Origin: Moringa oleifera
Taxonomy: Eukaryota > Streptophyta > Magnoliopsida > Brassicales > Moringaceae
NCBI GenBank assembly: GCA_021397835.1
Contig: JAJFZO010000094.1
Span: 9,338,001-9,402,000, forward strand
Length of the DNA: 64,000 nucleotides
Direction: 5' to 3'
This document shows, in pieces, positions 23,601 to 36,620 of this stretch. The notes beneath the pieces are model-generated. The model saw only the letters and a list, made by a program, of their open reading frames with translations. It was not told the DNA's origin and did no database searches. Every line of letters starts with the position of its first letter. Within the stretch, counting starts at the first letter, position 1. A program made the position numbers and the translations under genes.

Positions 23601-26600
23601 AGACATAATTTAAGGGAAAAAAAATCTGTGGAAGGGAAAGAGAGAGTATAAAACAGTAGGCTTAAAGGCTGGACCATCCAGCCATAGATGCAGTTCTATC
23701 ACTTTCTTTGTTTCTCTTCATAAACTTTCTCTCTCTCTCTCTCTCTCTCTCTTCAACAAAAAGGGCACTTGGGCTGGGCTGAGCTAACAGATTACTAAGC
23801 TGGGAAGTGAGAGCTGTGAGAATGTGAAAATTGAGGAGAGAGTGAATAACTGGCTTGACTCTCTAGGAAGTTCCACAAAGTTTCCTTTATCTCAACCCGA
23901 AAAAAAAAAAAAAAAAACAAACAAAAAAAAAAAGAACTGATAAGGCCTGGTATTATGGCCAGAAAGGTACAGGAGAATCCCCCTAATGGTTCTAAAAAAA
24001 AAATGGTATGTAACTGATATGACTCGTACTTAAAGTGAGATTAGAGGCGCTGCTATATTTTTGCTCATAAATATTTAGTTGGAAGGAAACTTAGTTGAGA
24101 AATAAAATGAAATGTCATAGAAATGGGATTAAATTTTCCTAAGGGTGCCAAAAGGAAAAGAAGCAGTTAAATCATGCTGCGATACAATTACTGCCATGAT
24201 AGCTCACATTGACCCTGACGAAATTCTTTTTTTTACTGAGACAGGCATCATTTAAACTTTCATGGTGTTGTAGTGGTGAGACTAGTGATCAGCACAAGCA
24301 TGAAATTGTCTCTTTTGAAAGAGGAAATATTACAACTGCCGAGCGCAGCAGTAAACAGGTATTGCTTCTGCCGTTTATACATGAGGTCTTTATTTGCTTT
24401 GACTTTGTGAGTCATTAACCATAGACCCATGCAGTGCTGGTCTCTTTTTTTTTGGGTAAAAGAAATAATAAGTAGATGCTTAAAAGAATAAAAGATTTTT
24501 GCAACTTTACAAAGTTTTTACAATAGAATAGTAGAACTGCCATCTAAATATATAGAAATGATAATCAAGTCTACTGACCAAAGATAGAAAAAGAATTTCC
24601 TCTTTTAGTTGGATGTTTATACAATTTTAGGACTCTAAGATGAATAATAAGGAAAGTCTGGAGAATATATATATATATACGTATATAAACAGACTTCCAA
24701 GCTATGTTTTCTTAAAGCCCACATTTCATTGTCAAAGAGAATTGCTTGGTTTTTGAATAAGTTGTATAGTTTTGGACTACTTCTGTTTATGGAAAAAGTG
24801 TTACTGCAATCTTGTTGGAGACATGTTTTCTAACAATTATGTTAAAATAGTTTGATGCAATAAATCAAAAAAAGGCTGCTAGAATTAGTTACCAAAGTCA
24901 TGGGCAGATGTAGTCATTTGTGTTGTTTTCTTGTTTTCTTGTGGAATATATTCCCAGCTTTCTCTATCCATTTGATGGAAACACTTACTGGTTTATAATA
25001 TCTGTGGTCCGACTGAAAATTTCTTACAATTTCAGATTTCTTTAAAATGGGAATCAGATCCACACACTGTGCTTATTTTGACAAAGCCAAATTCAACTTC
25101 TGTTCGAACCCTTTGTGCAGAAATGATCAGGTGTGGATGTTAACCTACCGTAATTTCCACATTTTGCAAGTTTGATGCAACATTTTCAAGTGTCATGTCA
25201 GACTAAGCACTGTATAAATTTTCTATACGTATTATTTGTGAAGGAATGACTTCAATATTGCGTTCTGTTCATAAATTCTAGTGATTCTTTTGCTATCATG
25301 TTGGTTGAGTTCCTTCTGTGCTTAACAGCGAGCTTTACTTGATGCTAATCTGCAGGCAAGCGTACAAGTAACTGGCTCCCCCTCACCTTGCCTTCAGAAG
25401 TTTATGAATATTCTGGGATTTAATAGACCTGTCTATATTAACCTGGATATGTTGCTTTTTTCTGTTAGCCTATGATCAAATTAGCTAGTTACTTGATATA
25501 AGAAATTTCAATGATAATTCTTTAGCATTTTTAGTCCAAATTGAAAAGTTTTAGTTATGATTGGCATACTGATTCACAAGATATGTGTAAGCAGCCAAAT
25601 GGAGATGTTACTTGTATGCTCTGAAGTGTCTACCATTGAAATTGATGATTTTCTAAAGTAACAATGAGTGCTCTTTCTATGGAATATTTCAGAGTATCTT
25701 GCTAATGGGATTATTAACTAGTACTTTCTTTAAGTTTTGTGGTTATAAGGAACTTTCACATGATTTGTCATTGTTAGATATGTTTTAATCTCATGGAGCT
25801 CTGCTGTGAACTTTTTATCACTGAGGCACCCTTGTTTTTATAATTTGTGCTTTTTAGGACTTTGTTATGTCATGTTTGTTAATTCAATTTTATTTCTCTG
25901 ATTTTAGCTTTTATTGGTAGCTACTGATAATGCAATGTGTTTTTCTTTTTGTTTTTTTTTTCCCTCAATAATCTGTAGATAGTTGCTTGCCTGTGTGACT
26001 TGAGAATCCAAATCTTGTGTCCAGTTTGTATCTGCCTCATTCTTTATTTACTTCCAGATGGTTGAAAGAGTATAAAAAGATAAACGTTTATGTGGAGCCA
26101 CGTGTGCAAGTTGAACTCCTTGCAGAGTCATCTTACTTCAACTTTGTACACACATGGAAAGATGGTAAGCAGCGAACCAATATGCCAATTTATAAAAGTA
26201 GTTTCTTTCTTCTCTTTTTTCCCCCCTTAATTTCTTCTTCTCATAGATGAAGTATTACTGCATATACTGAACTATTACAATAAAAAAGGGCCAAAGAAGG
26301 CATATTAGGGTCCATATCCTCTTACAGAATGAACCTTATAACTCTTATCTTGTTTCCTATGTTTGATTCTGTTTCTGTCAAAGATTTTGCATGGGATGTA
26401 CTTTCATCATCCTAATGTTGTTCCTTTTATTTCCGAGGTCATTTTGAGCTTCTCATTTTTCCTTTCACTTTTCCCTATCTGCTGTGTTTACTAAAATACT
26501 GATGCGTGAAAATTTTGATTGGCTCTACTTGCTGCAAGTTCCAATGCAATTTAACAAATTTCTTTGATTGTGGAAAACTAGTGGGAGTCAGGATGGAGGC

Positions 26601-28876
26601 CTAATTTAAAAAAAAAAAAAGAAGAAGAAGGAACTCGAGTTGAGTAGAGAGACAGAGCTGGTGTTTACTAATAATTAAAGGATGTACTAGGAATTTAATT
26701 TTATGTAGTAAGGGCAAGTAAATTTAATAGGTTTACTTGTAAGGTTGATATCTCCAGTTTCACATGGTAATTTTGAGCAATTGAAGTTTTGCCTTGTGGT
26801 TTGGTTACAAGGAACCTATCTCAATTGTTTACTATTCTGCCTACATTGCTTAAATATCTTTGATTTCATGTGGAAATGTGTATTGGGGAGGCTTTGTCAC
26901 TTCAGTACCTCAGGACCTTGATTGCCGAAATTGTATTTAAGTACCAAGCATCTAAAGTTCATGAAGTTCATGCATAAGATACCTCATTTCAGTTGATTCA
27001 ACAACGTCGCTGTCTAATTAGTTATTGACTCATCTTTCAATTACAGTCATGATTGGTATTTACATATTCATTATATTGCTCTGCAGACAGGGAAATTTCA
27101 CTCCTGCACACAAAAGTGGACCTTGTGGTAACTCTTGGTGGGGATGGCACCGTCCTCTGGGTATGTGCATTTAGTTTTACTTAACCTTAATTTGAATTGA
27201 CCTGACAATGATTTTAGAACATAAGTATCAATTTGGTAAGTGGAATATTGCATGATGAATGGACTCACTTTGGGTGTTAGAATAAGCCGTGTATAGATGC
27301 CAGTCTGTCTGTTGGCTATTTGTTTCTAAGTGATGCAGTAGTTCAGATGCTCATCCCTGGTTTAACCTTTTCAATTACGAGATTCTTTTCCTCAGAAATT
27401 TGATTAATAGTTTTAAAGACATTTCCTATCTATAGGAAAGCAGACTAAGACAAATTGCACAAACAGTTTGCGTACTCATGCAAGTCAAAGTGCATTGATG
27501 TGACCACCTTGTGAGAGGCCTTTTCTTTTTTCCCTCAATCTTTCTCTGAAATGTTATTCAGGGCAGGTCTCTTCTTGGAAATGAAATCTATGCTTTTATG
27601 ATATTCAATGGACCCAATATATGTCCTTTGTTTTTTGTTTTTTGTGAATATTTTTTGGGGTTGTAGTTACCAGTGAAGATCTTGTTTGCAGGCAGCGTCG
27701 ATGTTCAAAGGGCCTGTTCCTCCAATTGTCCCATTTTCTTTAGGGTCTCTGGGCTTTATGACCCCTTTCCGTATCCTTCATCTTTGATTTATGGAATGCT
27801 TTTATTTAACAGAGCTACATAGATGGGTGAAGCCTGTTGTGCTTATATTACCTAAACTATGACTGTTTGAATCAGAAACCTTCAGAGGGAATAGTCTTTA
27901 ACACTTTTCAGACAGTGAACATTACAGAGATTGTCTTGATTCAGTTCTAAGGGGTCCAATCAGTATAACATTGCGACACCGACTGCAGTGTCATGTCATT
28001 AGAGATGCAGCTAAAAATGAGTATGAAACAGAGGAACCTATACTTGTTCTGAACGAGGTTACAATTGACCGTGGAATATCGTCTTTCCTCACGAATTTGG
28101 AATGCTATTGTGACAACTCATTTGTCACATGCGTGCAAGGGGATGGGCTAATTTTGTCAACAACATCTGGCAGTACTGCATATTCATTGGCAGCTGGAGG
28201 ATCAATGGTCCACCCGCAGGTATGTTGTGATGGCATCCTTTTCTTAGTTACAACAGGTGTAAATAGCCTTTTAGGTACCTAAACTGTGTCGCATAGGTCT
28301 ATATATATTCAATTGGCAAATCAGAGAAGCTGAATTCTCTTTCAGTGGTTTTTGGAAGCCTTTCATCTAGAAAGTTGCTTCCTGTCAAACCACATCTGGG
28401 CAAATCATATTTGCTGGTGTTTTTCTTTCCCCCTTTTTATTCTGGAAAAAGGAAAATTGATTCTTAGAGTCTTCTGATTAACTTTTTATCAATATATGTT
28501 TCAATAATGTCATATTGTTAATGAGGTTTTCTAGTATCAGTTTAAGATGGTATAACTCTAATTGCAGGTTCCTGGGATCTTATTTACACCAATTTGTCCA
28601 CATTCATTGTCCTTTCGGCCTTTGATACTACCTGAGCATGTAACCCTGAGAGTGCAAGTACCTTACAATAGCAGAAGCCCTGCATGGGCATCGTTTGATG
28701 GTAAAGACAGGAAACAGCTAGCAGCTGGCGATGCACTTGTATGCAGCATGGCACCTTGGCCTGTGCCCACAGCATGTCAAGGTGACTCAACCAATGACTT
28801 CTTACGAAGCATTCATGAAGGCCTCCACTGGAATCTAAGAAAGACCCAGTCTTTTGATGGTCCTCGGGATACATAG
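20696..28876 (+). CDS. NADK1: NAD kinase, NADK1 type
   Basis: ATP-dependent NAD kinase making NADP from NAD; the family member lacking a plastid extension (AtNADK1 is cytosolic, 524 aa). Eleven exons read in phase: 20696-20722, 21653-21821, 21933-22052, 22951-23141, 24245-24358, 25036-25130, 26058-26164, 27087-27160, 27692-27770, 27912-28219, 28568-28876, giving 530 residues. Seen: an Ala/Arg/Glu-rich helical segment near residues 50-100 ([20 protein letters not shown]), the NAD-kinase motif GGDGT near 291 inside [14 protein letters not shown], and the Gly-rich stretch [20 protein letters not shown] in exon 10. The C-terminus is [16 protein letters not shown]. Exon 1 is only 9 codons (starts MSPSKF), chosen because it joins in frame to exon 2 and resembles the short N-terminus of plant NADK1. 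No stops or frameshifts. It has no obvious calmodulin-binding/plastid N-terminal region as in NADK2. The promoter carries two ACGTGTC elements. Confidence 0.93.
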
Positions 28877-29839
28877 CCTTTTCATTTTCCTCAGTCCATA
28901 GTCGCCATAGTTTAAATCAAGCAATTGTAGTTGCCATCCGATTTGTATTCTCATGTGAGGAGGGGAAAAGCTAATGTAAACTGGCTGTAATGTTCTCTCT
29001 GTTGTGTCCTTACTTCCGTTTCCCCCTAGCTAGAAGGACCAGTTATGGTCCATGGGGGTTATTCTTCTGATAACAATGAAAAAGTATAGGTGATGAGATT
29101 AATGTTAATGCATTTTTCTCATGGGAATCTGTAAGAGCATCAGAAATTCTCTTTGAAATAATGAGATACCCCAATCCCAGTTATTAGAGGTACAAGTACA
29201 TGATTCTCATCTAGTTTTATCTTTCCTTTTTCTGTAAATGTCTCTATGTGCAAGATGATGCAATTTTGTTCCAAATATCAGGTAGACTAGTTGGACAAAC
29301 GTGAAAAATCTTCTCAAAAGAGTTCAAAAGATTCTATTATCCCCAGGTTGTCATTAGCTTTCACCTTGAATCAAGAGAAGTCAAGAAGATTAGAACAGGC
29401 AAGTAGCATAAACAAGGCTTTTAGTCCTCAACAAATGTAAGCAATTTCCAAGTCTTTGATTCTCTCTTGTGCTTGCCAAGGCTAAGTTTACTTACAGTTC
29501 CTCCACCATTCTCACTCCTGGGCATGGTTCAGAGGCAGCCGACCCCAGACCAAGAACATTATCAAACTATAACCAAAGATTATGCCTGCTCCTGAGGCAG
29601 GAGACTTTAAACACAAGATAGTTGATGTCAAAGCACTGCTAAATTGTCCCCTTGAGTACCTTCACATCGCAAAAGCTGTAACTTAGCAAGGGACTGAAAT
29701 AGTCTACCGTCCCATGAACTACTAACGAGCTATATAGGCAAATATGATTCTTCACGAAAAGAATCTCCCAAGGTTTCTTAATTTGATCTTGAGCAATTTC
29801 CACTTCCATCCTCTCATTATCTTTCAGAGTCTCGTGCAA
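28877..29839. other. Intergenic, NADK1 3' flank and upstream of DUF604 pseudogene
   Basis: 3' untranslated region of NADK1 followed by spacer. Around 29608-29630 a stretch (ACACAAGATAGTTGA) recurs upstream of DUF604 copy 2 (near 32890), so the duplication carried upstream DNA with it. No gene seen. Confidence 0.55.
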
Positions 29840-31724
29840 ATGTCATCAACTTCCCTGCCATTCAAACCCACATAGCGAGACATTCACTTAATGGAGCTAT
29901 GTGCAAATCCACAGCAATCTTTAGTCGATCTACTACTCTTCTTATTCCACGCTATCTTATTTAACCAATGTTCCACTCTGTTTGTGCCCTTGGAGCTCCA
30001 AATCTTTACTTCACCTGATGCTGTCAACACTCCCACTAATGCTAGCCACATCATGTTTGTATTAGTTCGTTGCTTAAGAACCTGGAAGTATAGAAAACTA
30101 TACATTGAATCGTGGTGGAGACCGAATATAACGAGAGGAAATCTCTTCCTAGATGAAGCTCCTACTCAAGATTTTTTTACCTTGGCCTGCAACTTCTCTT
30201 CCGTTTCAGGTCAATGAAATCATCACTAAGTTAAGGGTATACCCTAAACTTATTGTGAACCCGGTTGAGATAAGAATCTGCAGATCAATCTTGGATACTT
30301 ACAGGTTGGACGCTAATAAAGATGTGAGATTGTACCTAAGGGCAGACGATGACGCCCTTTTCATGGTGGCTAACTTAGTTGAGGTTCTAGGGAAGTATGA
30401 TCATACTAAGTACCGTTACATTGGGCAAACTCCGTGAGCATCAAGTCCAACTATGGCTTCTCTTTCGAGATGGGATACGGTGGAGCAGGCTTTGCTTTGA
30501 GTTACGCATTAGTGGAAGAACTGGGTAAGATGATGGATGCTTGCATTGAACGGTATCCCCATTTGTATGTCAGCGATCATCTGTCAAGCTCATGTTCAGC
30601 TGACTTAGGAGTTGATCTCACTATCAAAAAGGGCATTCACCAGGTAAACAGTAGTCCTTGGTTTGCTCAACGTGGAATGTCATTTGGGTTTCGTATAATT
30701 TTCTGAGCTCTTTTAAGTAAAAATTGATCGCAGATTGATCTCGTGAGTGATATATATCAGGTCTGCTATCAGCTCATCCGCAGGCTCCTCTAATCACCCT
30801 CCACCATTTTGATTCTATTCAGCCAATCTTTCCTTCCATGAACCGCTTTGAATCTGTAAACCATCTCAATGAAAACTGCAAACGTTGATCAATCTGGCAT
30901 GCTTGAGCAAACTTTATGCTATCACAGGTAAAGCAACTGGTCTTTCTCCGTCTCATGGGGTTACTCAGCTCATGTACACAAAAACATTATTCCTCGAAGT
31001 ATTCTGAAGAGACCTCTAGAGATATTTAGGCCATGGAAGAAAGGTAGACCTCCACTTTACATGTTCAACGCCCGGTGGCTGACTAATGATCCCTGTGAAG
31101 CTCCTCATTTGATTTTCTTCGACTCCATGAAGAAAACCAGGTTGTTACTTCTCATATTCGGAAAGCACCACGTAATTTGCCTCCAGTTCGGCAACTGGCA
31201 ATCCCTTCGCTGATCCTATAGCCATGATTCAGGTTTTTGCTCCAGCAACTCCTAAAGAGGTCTGTCCATCTTCCTTCATCTTTACCACAGTACTCTTTTC
31301 TGTACGTACTTGGTTATTATCACTGAGAACAACCTCAAACACAAGTCTTATATATGCATCGCATGAGCCACCACTTAAGCACGTAGTGTCCAGCATCTTC
31401 AGATATGTTTAGTAGATTTAATTCTTAAGGATATAGTAAAATGATAAAAATCATCTACTCATGTAAATTTGTGTTTAAGTTTTTTTTATTAATTCACTAT
31501 GTGTTATAATCTCTTGTAAAACTTAGTACAACTCAAGACACAAAACTCTTGCAAGCTCAGTAATTAAATAATAATTTTATTAACACATAATACTGATTAT
31601 CTCTGTATTTTGTTCACCAGGCAGAAAGAGTAGAATGCTGTGACATTGAATACATATGCAGCCAGTTGCAGAAGTTGCTGATGTCAAGTCAAGAACCTGC
31701 TTGAAACCGGAAGTGATTGCCTAG
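29840..31724 (+). pseudogene. DUF604 (GT31, Fringe-like) glycosyltransferase, copy 1, degraded
   Basis: Remnant of a plant DUF604 protein (Fringe-like GT31, Golgi type-II membrane class). The same three-exon plan as the downstream copies is visible: exon 1 from about 29840 to the donor after 30641 (CACCAG|GTAAAC), exon 2 from about 30734, exon 3 from about 31621 to TAG at 31722-31724. Recognisable pieces: IESWWRPN and TRGNLFLDEAPTQ, then KLRVYPK, the DDD motif in LRADDDALF, KYDHTKYRYIG, YVSDHLSSSC. Breaks: a stop after about 11 codons from the ATG at 29840 and a frame change near 29890; an extra base in a T run near 30170; a frame change and TGA near 30435; a 2-base insertion near 30755; further stops in exon 2; a frame change in exon 3 near 31665. 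It is clearly non-functional as a full protein, though it still keeps splice sites. Confidence 0.88.
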
Positions 31725-33120
31725 TTTATGTCATTATATTCAATTTCATGAGTATAGATATCTAACATGTTCTTGCATATTACCTTCTTTTTTTTTTTTT
31801 TTGAAAGAAATTAATCAAGGTAATTAATATGTTTAGCTAAACTCCATGGTTAGAAGTCAAAGAAGGAACACAGAAAATTAAGGTGATTTCCAATTGCTTC
31901 TGTAATTAATGCTTGTTTTTGGTCATAGATTAAATTAAAATGACAACACAATTTGACCCTAAGTTTAAGCAGAATCAATTGATGAATTATTAAAGAAGCA
32001 AAATCCTGGAAGACCAACAAAAACTTACAGCATGGCAAAGATGAAAGCGTTCAGAGCACAAAAGTTAATGTTCCATGTTAAACATTGACAAATTCTTAGA
32101 CTGCTGGCTTGGGGACAACCTGCCTCATGCATTGAATCCAGATCTCGGAGAGCAAAACAAAGACTTCTATTTGTTGAATTTTGAAGTAATCTTTCTGTTT
32201 TGACTCTGTAAACCCTAGATTATTATTCTAAACCTAAGAGAAATGAAGGGTGTTCTCTAATTCTCAGAGTCTTGAAGTTAGAGCAAAAAATTAAATGTAT
32301 TCTATACCGAGTCCATCTACCCTTATTTTTACCTACATGCTTAAGTAAAGAGATCGAATTAATATCCTTACTCCCAAAGACACTTAAATCTACTTTCAAG
32401 ATCCGAAAATTAAGATTTTAAGGGAAAAAAAAAAGAATACCATTTGAAAATCACCAGAAAAAAATGTGTATAAATATGAAAAATAGATATAAAGAAAGTT
32501 AACTGATATTACCTAAACGTTAAAACTGACCGGCAATTTTGACAGCAAGTTAATAACATGCCAAATCTTTGTGCAGAAGTGATGAAGTGTACTGCCTTAA
32601 TTTAGGAGACTCTCTTCCTTTTTCCTTGAAAGGTTTCTTTAGGGGGGAAGGGGGCTGAGGTGGTGGGGGTGGCTCCTAGAGGTAGCGATGAGCACATCAT
32701 TTGCATTTTATATGCAAAAGCTGAAGGGAAACCTGTTTGTATTTAGTTCACATTTTGCAGGCTTGGCTAATTTGCTACGGCAGTGGTAAGCATATGAAAA
32801 AGCTTAATCTGGCAAGGTTAGTCTTCCTTATATTATGCCTGGTTGAGAGGGAGATCAGTTTTCAAGCGAAGCTGAAAATGCCATAAGAGCACAAGATAGT
32901 TGACATCTCATCTGAATTAACGTGCAAGCACCTTCACTAACTGAAAGGCCTAGTTTAAAATCTGGAAAATGACCTTATAAAAAGATCATTATAGGGCACT
33001 TTACTACTAAAGTTACGGCTGAATTGCATGAATCACTAAACTTTATCAGCAGATAAGCAGGGCTGTATAAACCCTTGAGAGCCTTTCTCATGTTCATGCT
33101 CTCATTCTCTCCTATCTTCC
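31725..33120. other. Intergenic between DUF604 copies 1 and 2
   Basis: AT-rich spacer with no gene. A G-rich patch lies at about 32641-32672. A duplicated upstream motif is near 32890 and a TATA-like TGTATAAACC at 33064-33073, about 50 bases before the copy-2 ATG. Confidence 0.5.
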
Positions 33121-34840
33121 ATGATGTCCTCTGCAAAGGTCAAAAACTCAAGCTCATCTCCAACTAGTAAGCTTCGAGATTTATCTCATGGAACAATTTG
33201 CAAATCTACATCAATCTTATGCTTAGTCATTTTCTTTTTCTATGCATTCTGGTTTAACCCATCTTTCAAGCTAAATGTGCCCTTTGAGCTCAAATGTTCC
33301 GCCTTCTCATCATCTGATCACACCGTCAATGCCTCTCCTACTAATGTTGGTCATCTTATGTTTGTAGTAGTTGGCAGCCTTAAAAGTTGGAAGATTAGAA
33401 AAGGGTACATTGAAGCTTGGTGGAGACCAAATGTGACAAGGGGAAATCTTTTCCTAGATGATGCTCCCACCCAAGAATTCCTACCTTGGCCTCCAACCTC
33501 TCCTCCTTTTCAGGTCAATGAAGACGTCACAAAATTAAGGGTATATCACAAATCTGTGAACCCTATTCAGATTAGAATTTATAGATCAATTTTGGAAACG
33601 TTTAGGTTAGGGGCTAACGAGAATGTGAGATGGTATGTAACAGCAGATGATGACACTCTTTTTTGTTGACAACTTAGTTGAGGTTCTGGGCAAGTATGAC
33701 CATACTAAGTACCACTACATTGGGATGAACTCAGAGTGTATTAAATCTAACTTCGATTTCTCCTTCAATATGGCTTTTGGAGGAGGTGGGTATGCTGTAA
33801 GTTACCCGCTAATTGAATCATTAGTCACCAAACTGGATGAGTGTATCAACAGATACCCTAACTTGCATTTCAGTGACCATCTCTCCAGTTCATGTTTCGC
33901 CGATCTAGGAGTTGATCTAACACAAGAGAGAGGGTTTCATCAGGTAATTTACTTCCAATATCATCTATTTAATTCACTTTTTGCCTAATTGTTTAGTTTC
34001 ATTATTTTTCTTATCAGATTATTTCAAGTCATGAAGAATATATCATGTGATTAAACTTGAAAGTTGGGAGTATCTTTGACGGAGTACTAAAACTGTGCAT
34101 GGTATTGGCATAATTGCAAGCAGATTGATCTTCTGAAAGACATATCAGGTCTGCTATCAGCTCATCCTCAGTCTCCTATCATCAGCCTTCATCACTTTGA
34201 TGCTATAGACCCAATTTTCCCCTCCATGAACCGTGTTGAATCCATAAATCATCTCATGAAAGCTGCGGAAGTTAACCAGTCTCGCATGCTTCAGCAAGCC
34301 ATATGCTACCACAGGCAAAGCAACTGGTCTTTCTCCGTCTCATGGGGGTACTCTACTCATATATACGAGAACATATTGCCTCGAAGTGTTTTGAAGAAAC
34401 CTCTGGAGACATTTAAGCCATGGAAGAATGGTGGGCCTCCATTCTACATGTTCAACACCCGGCAAGTCACTAATGATCCCTGTGAAGCTCCTCATATGTT
34501 TTTCTTCAACTCCATTGATAAGGATGTTGAAGCAAACCAGGTTACTACTACTTATACTCGACAATCACCACGTAACTTGCCTCCTTGTTCGTCAACCGGT
34601 AATCATTCTGCTGATTCTATCAACAAAATTCAAGTCTTTGCTCCAAAAACACATAAAGAGGTGAGCTTTTCTTTAATTATTCCTTTTTTCATCTTCACCC
34701 CATATTTTATATGAATTGGTATATTCAATTTTGTTTTCCTGCAGGCCGGACGGATAGAATGCTGCGATGTTGAGTACATGGACACAAATGCTGTAGATAT
34801 CAGATTAAGAGCTTGCATGAAAGATGAGGTTATTGCCTAA
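33121..34840 (+). pseudogene. DUF604 glycosyltransferase, copy 2, single frameshift at the DDD motif
   Basis: Three exons: 33121-33943, 34124-34660, 34745-34840. N-terminal signal-anchor segment near residues 37-51 (SILCLVIFFFYAF), then the luminal DUF604 domain: GHLMFVVVGSL, EAWWRPNVTRG, and the metal-binding-type motif TADDDT. Directly after this motif, a run of six T (33659-33664) puts the reading out of frame and TGA follows at 33667-33669. The downstream sequence (VDNLVEVLGKYDHTKYHYIG onward, through exon 3 ending KDEVIA) is fully open in the other frame. Everything else, including splice sites and TATA-like box, looks intact. It may be a recent pseudogene or a homopolymer sequencing/assembly error; ATG 33121 or the next codon (33124) could be used. 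Confidence 0.82.
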
Positions 34841-36620
34841 TTAGTTCGCTAAAAACTCGAATTCAGATGGAGTTTGTCAACCTGCTTTTTGCATCGACTT
34901 CAGTTTGATACAAAATGAATTAGTTGTATATCAAGATATATGTAAACTTGATTCTGTCAGTTAACATTGCTTATATATGAGCTATTCAATCAGCCTGCAA
35001 TTGCTTGTTGTCAAAGAAGACATCCTCTCTAGGACTTTGGTTACAAAGATAACCATGACAAGCATAACTGCAACAATGTAATCTCCAAGTAACCTTAATG
35101 TAATCACAGGATCCAATGCTCCAAGCATCTCATGAATCCAATTAGTTTAATAGCATACATACAGATTTTGCCTCCAAGATAACCATACCCGTCATCCACG
35201 AATGCAGGTTCATGTCTGTGCATGCTTGCATGTCTTGGGTTGTCTAGCTCACTAATGGTGCCTAATTCATCCTCCTGCATGTCAACTTTAATTAGGTACT
35301 AAGAACACAGCCTTGATAGCCTATATATACTGCACTGATGGCCTTTATATTAAAGGACTATTCTCCCATGGATTGTGCAATATTGGTGAGTCCTTTTCAA
35401 AGCATGCTCATAAGAGCAGAAGTCCTACCAGGCCCCTGACGAAATAAATGCATATGCATAACCTCTTAATTCATGCAGTTGGCTCGCTGCACAAGGAACA
35501 CATGAATTAATTGAACTGTAACATGAAACACAGCTGATCAACTTCTTGAAGAGTCCCAAGAACATGTACCGGTGTCTCTTCCATGTCTGATCTCGTCTCT
35601 GGAATTTCTTTCCAGAGTACCATAAACTGAAGTTGAAGTGATCTATGTGCCCTTAATTAGTAGTCTTAAGCAAATCTAAAGCAATTTCATGGTTAACCTC
35701 TTCTAGTTCTACTTCATCTCTCTTAACCAGCTTAACTCAAGCTTAAATGGCCAGCTTCACCCGATATCAACAGCTCAAATGCGAAGGTTATGGTCAAGTA
35801 CTGTGAAATCGTGATACCCGGACCTTGTTAAGGAGTCGTGTCTTTTGCAGTGAAGAACAAAAGACTTCACCAGCAAGAGCTCATAAGATATTTGGAATAA
35901 TTCTTAATATGCAATAATCTATTTTAAGCTTCGTTTGCTTGTAAGGCCATTCGGGAGCTCATCAGCTATGGAGTAAAATCCACCAACCAGTTGTCATCTT
36001 CTGCATCAGATACGTGTGGTGGTATGAAATACTCTTTGGACACCTTTCCTCTAAAGGAGCCATGCAAGAAGAATCATCCTGAACTGTTCGTTGAACCACA
36101 CGTCATCATTTGCATCAGATACGTGTTTGGCATCAAACAATAGTCTTCGGACACCTTTCCTCTGATTCATGAAGCCATGTAAAAAGCACCATCATGAACT
36201 ATTCTTTCGTATTTTACCCAAAAAAAAAAAAGGGTTGCCGATAAAACTGGTGCGCATGGAAGGAATTCCACTCACCAGAGCAAGAATGGGAAGAGACCAA
36301 AAGAAAAGCAGTGCATTTGCCCTGAAATCTTGTCCATCTTTCTGTGATTGGTGAGTCCATTTCAAATCAGTATGCATTGCTTAGATATCTGAAGAAATTA
36401 GTGGGTATATGCCCTTCATATTGCAGCACCAAAATAGAGTTTAGCAGTTCAGTAAAGAAAATGGCGACGCTGACGTGAATAATTCTGTATAGCGGACTGT
36501 TATTCTTCTCTCCTCTTTAAGAACTTCTATATCCAGAACCCTCTCTAATGTTTCTTGTATCGAGCCATGCCTGTTTTCTAGCTTTCCTCACGCGGGTTCA
36601 GTCTCTTCGAGTTCTGCAAA
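34841..36620. other. Intergenic between DUF604 copies 2 and 3
   Basis: No gene seen. Contains a ~109-bp imperfect tandem duplication (35985-36210) and an A run near 36222-36233. The open frame 36169-36354 overlaps the repeat and resembles nothing known. Confidence 0.6.
35985..36210 (+). repeat. ~109-bp imperfect tandem duplication
   Basis: Two diverged copies with a period of 109 bases. Anchors: GCATCAGATACGTGT at 36003 and 36112; GGACACCTTTCCTCT at about 36039 and 36149; GAACT(G/A)TTC at about 36081 and 36196, with small indels. It lies upstream of the intact DUF604 gene. Confidence 0.75.
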
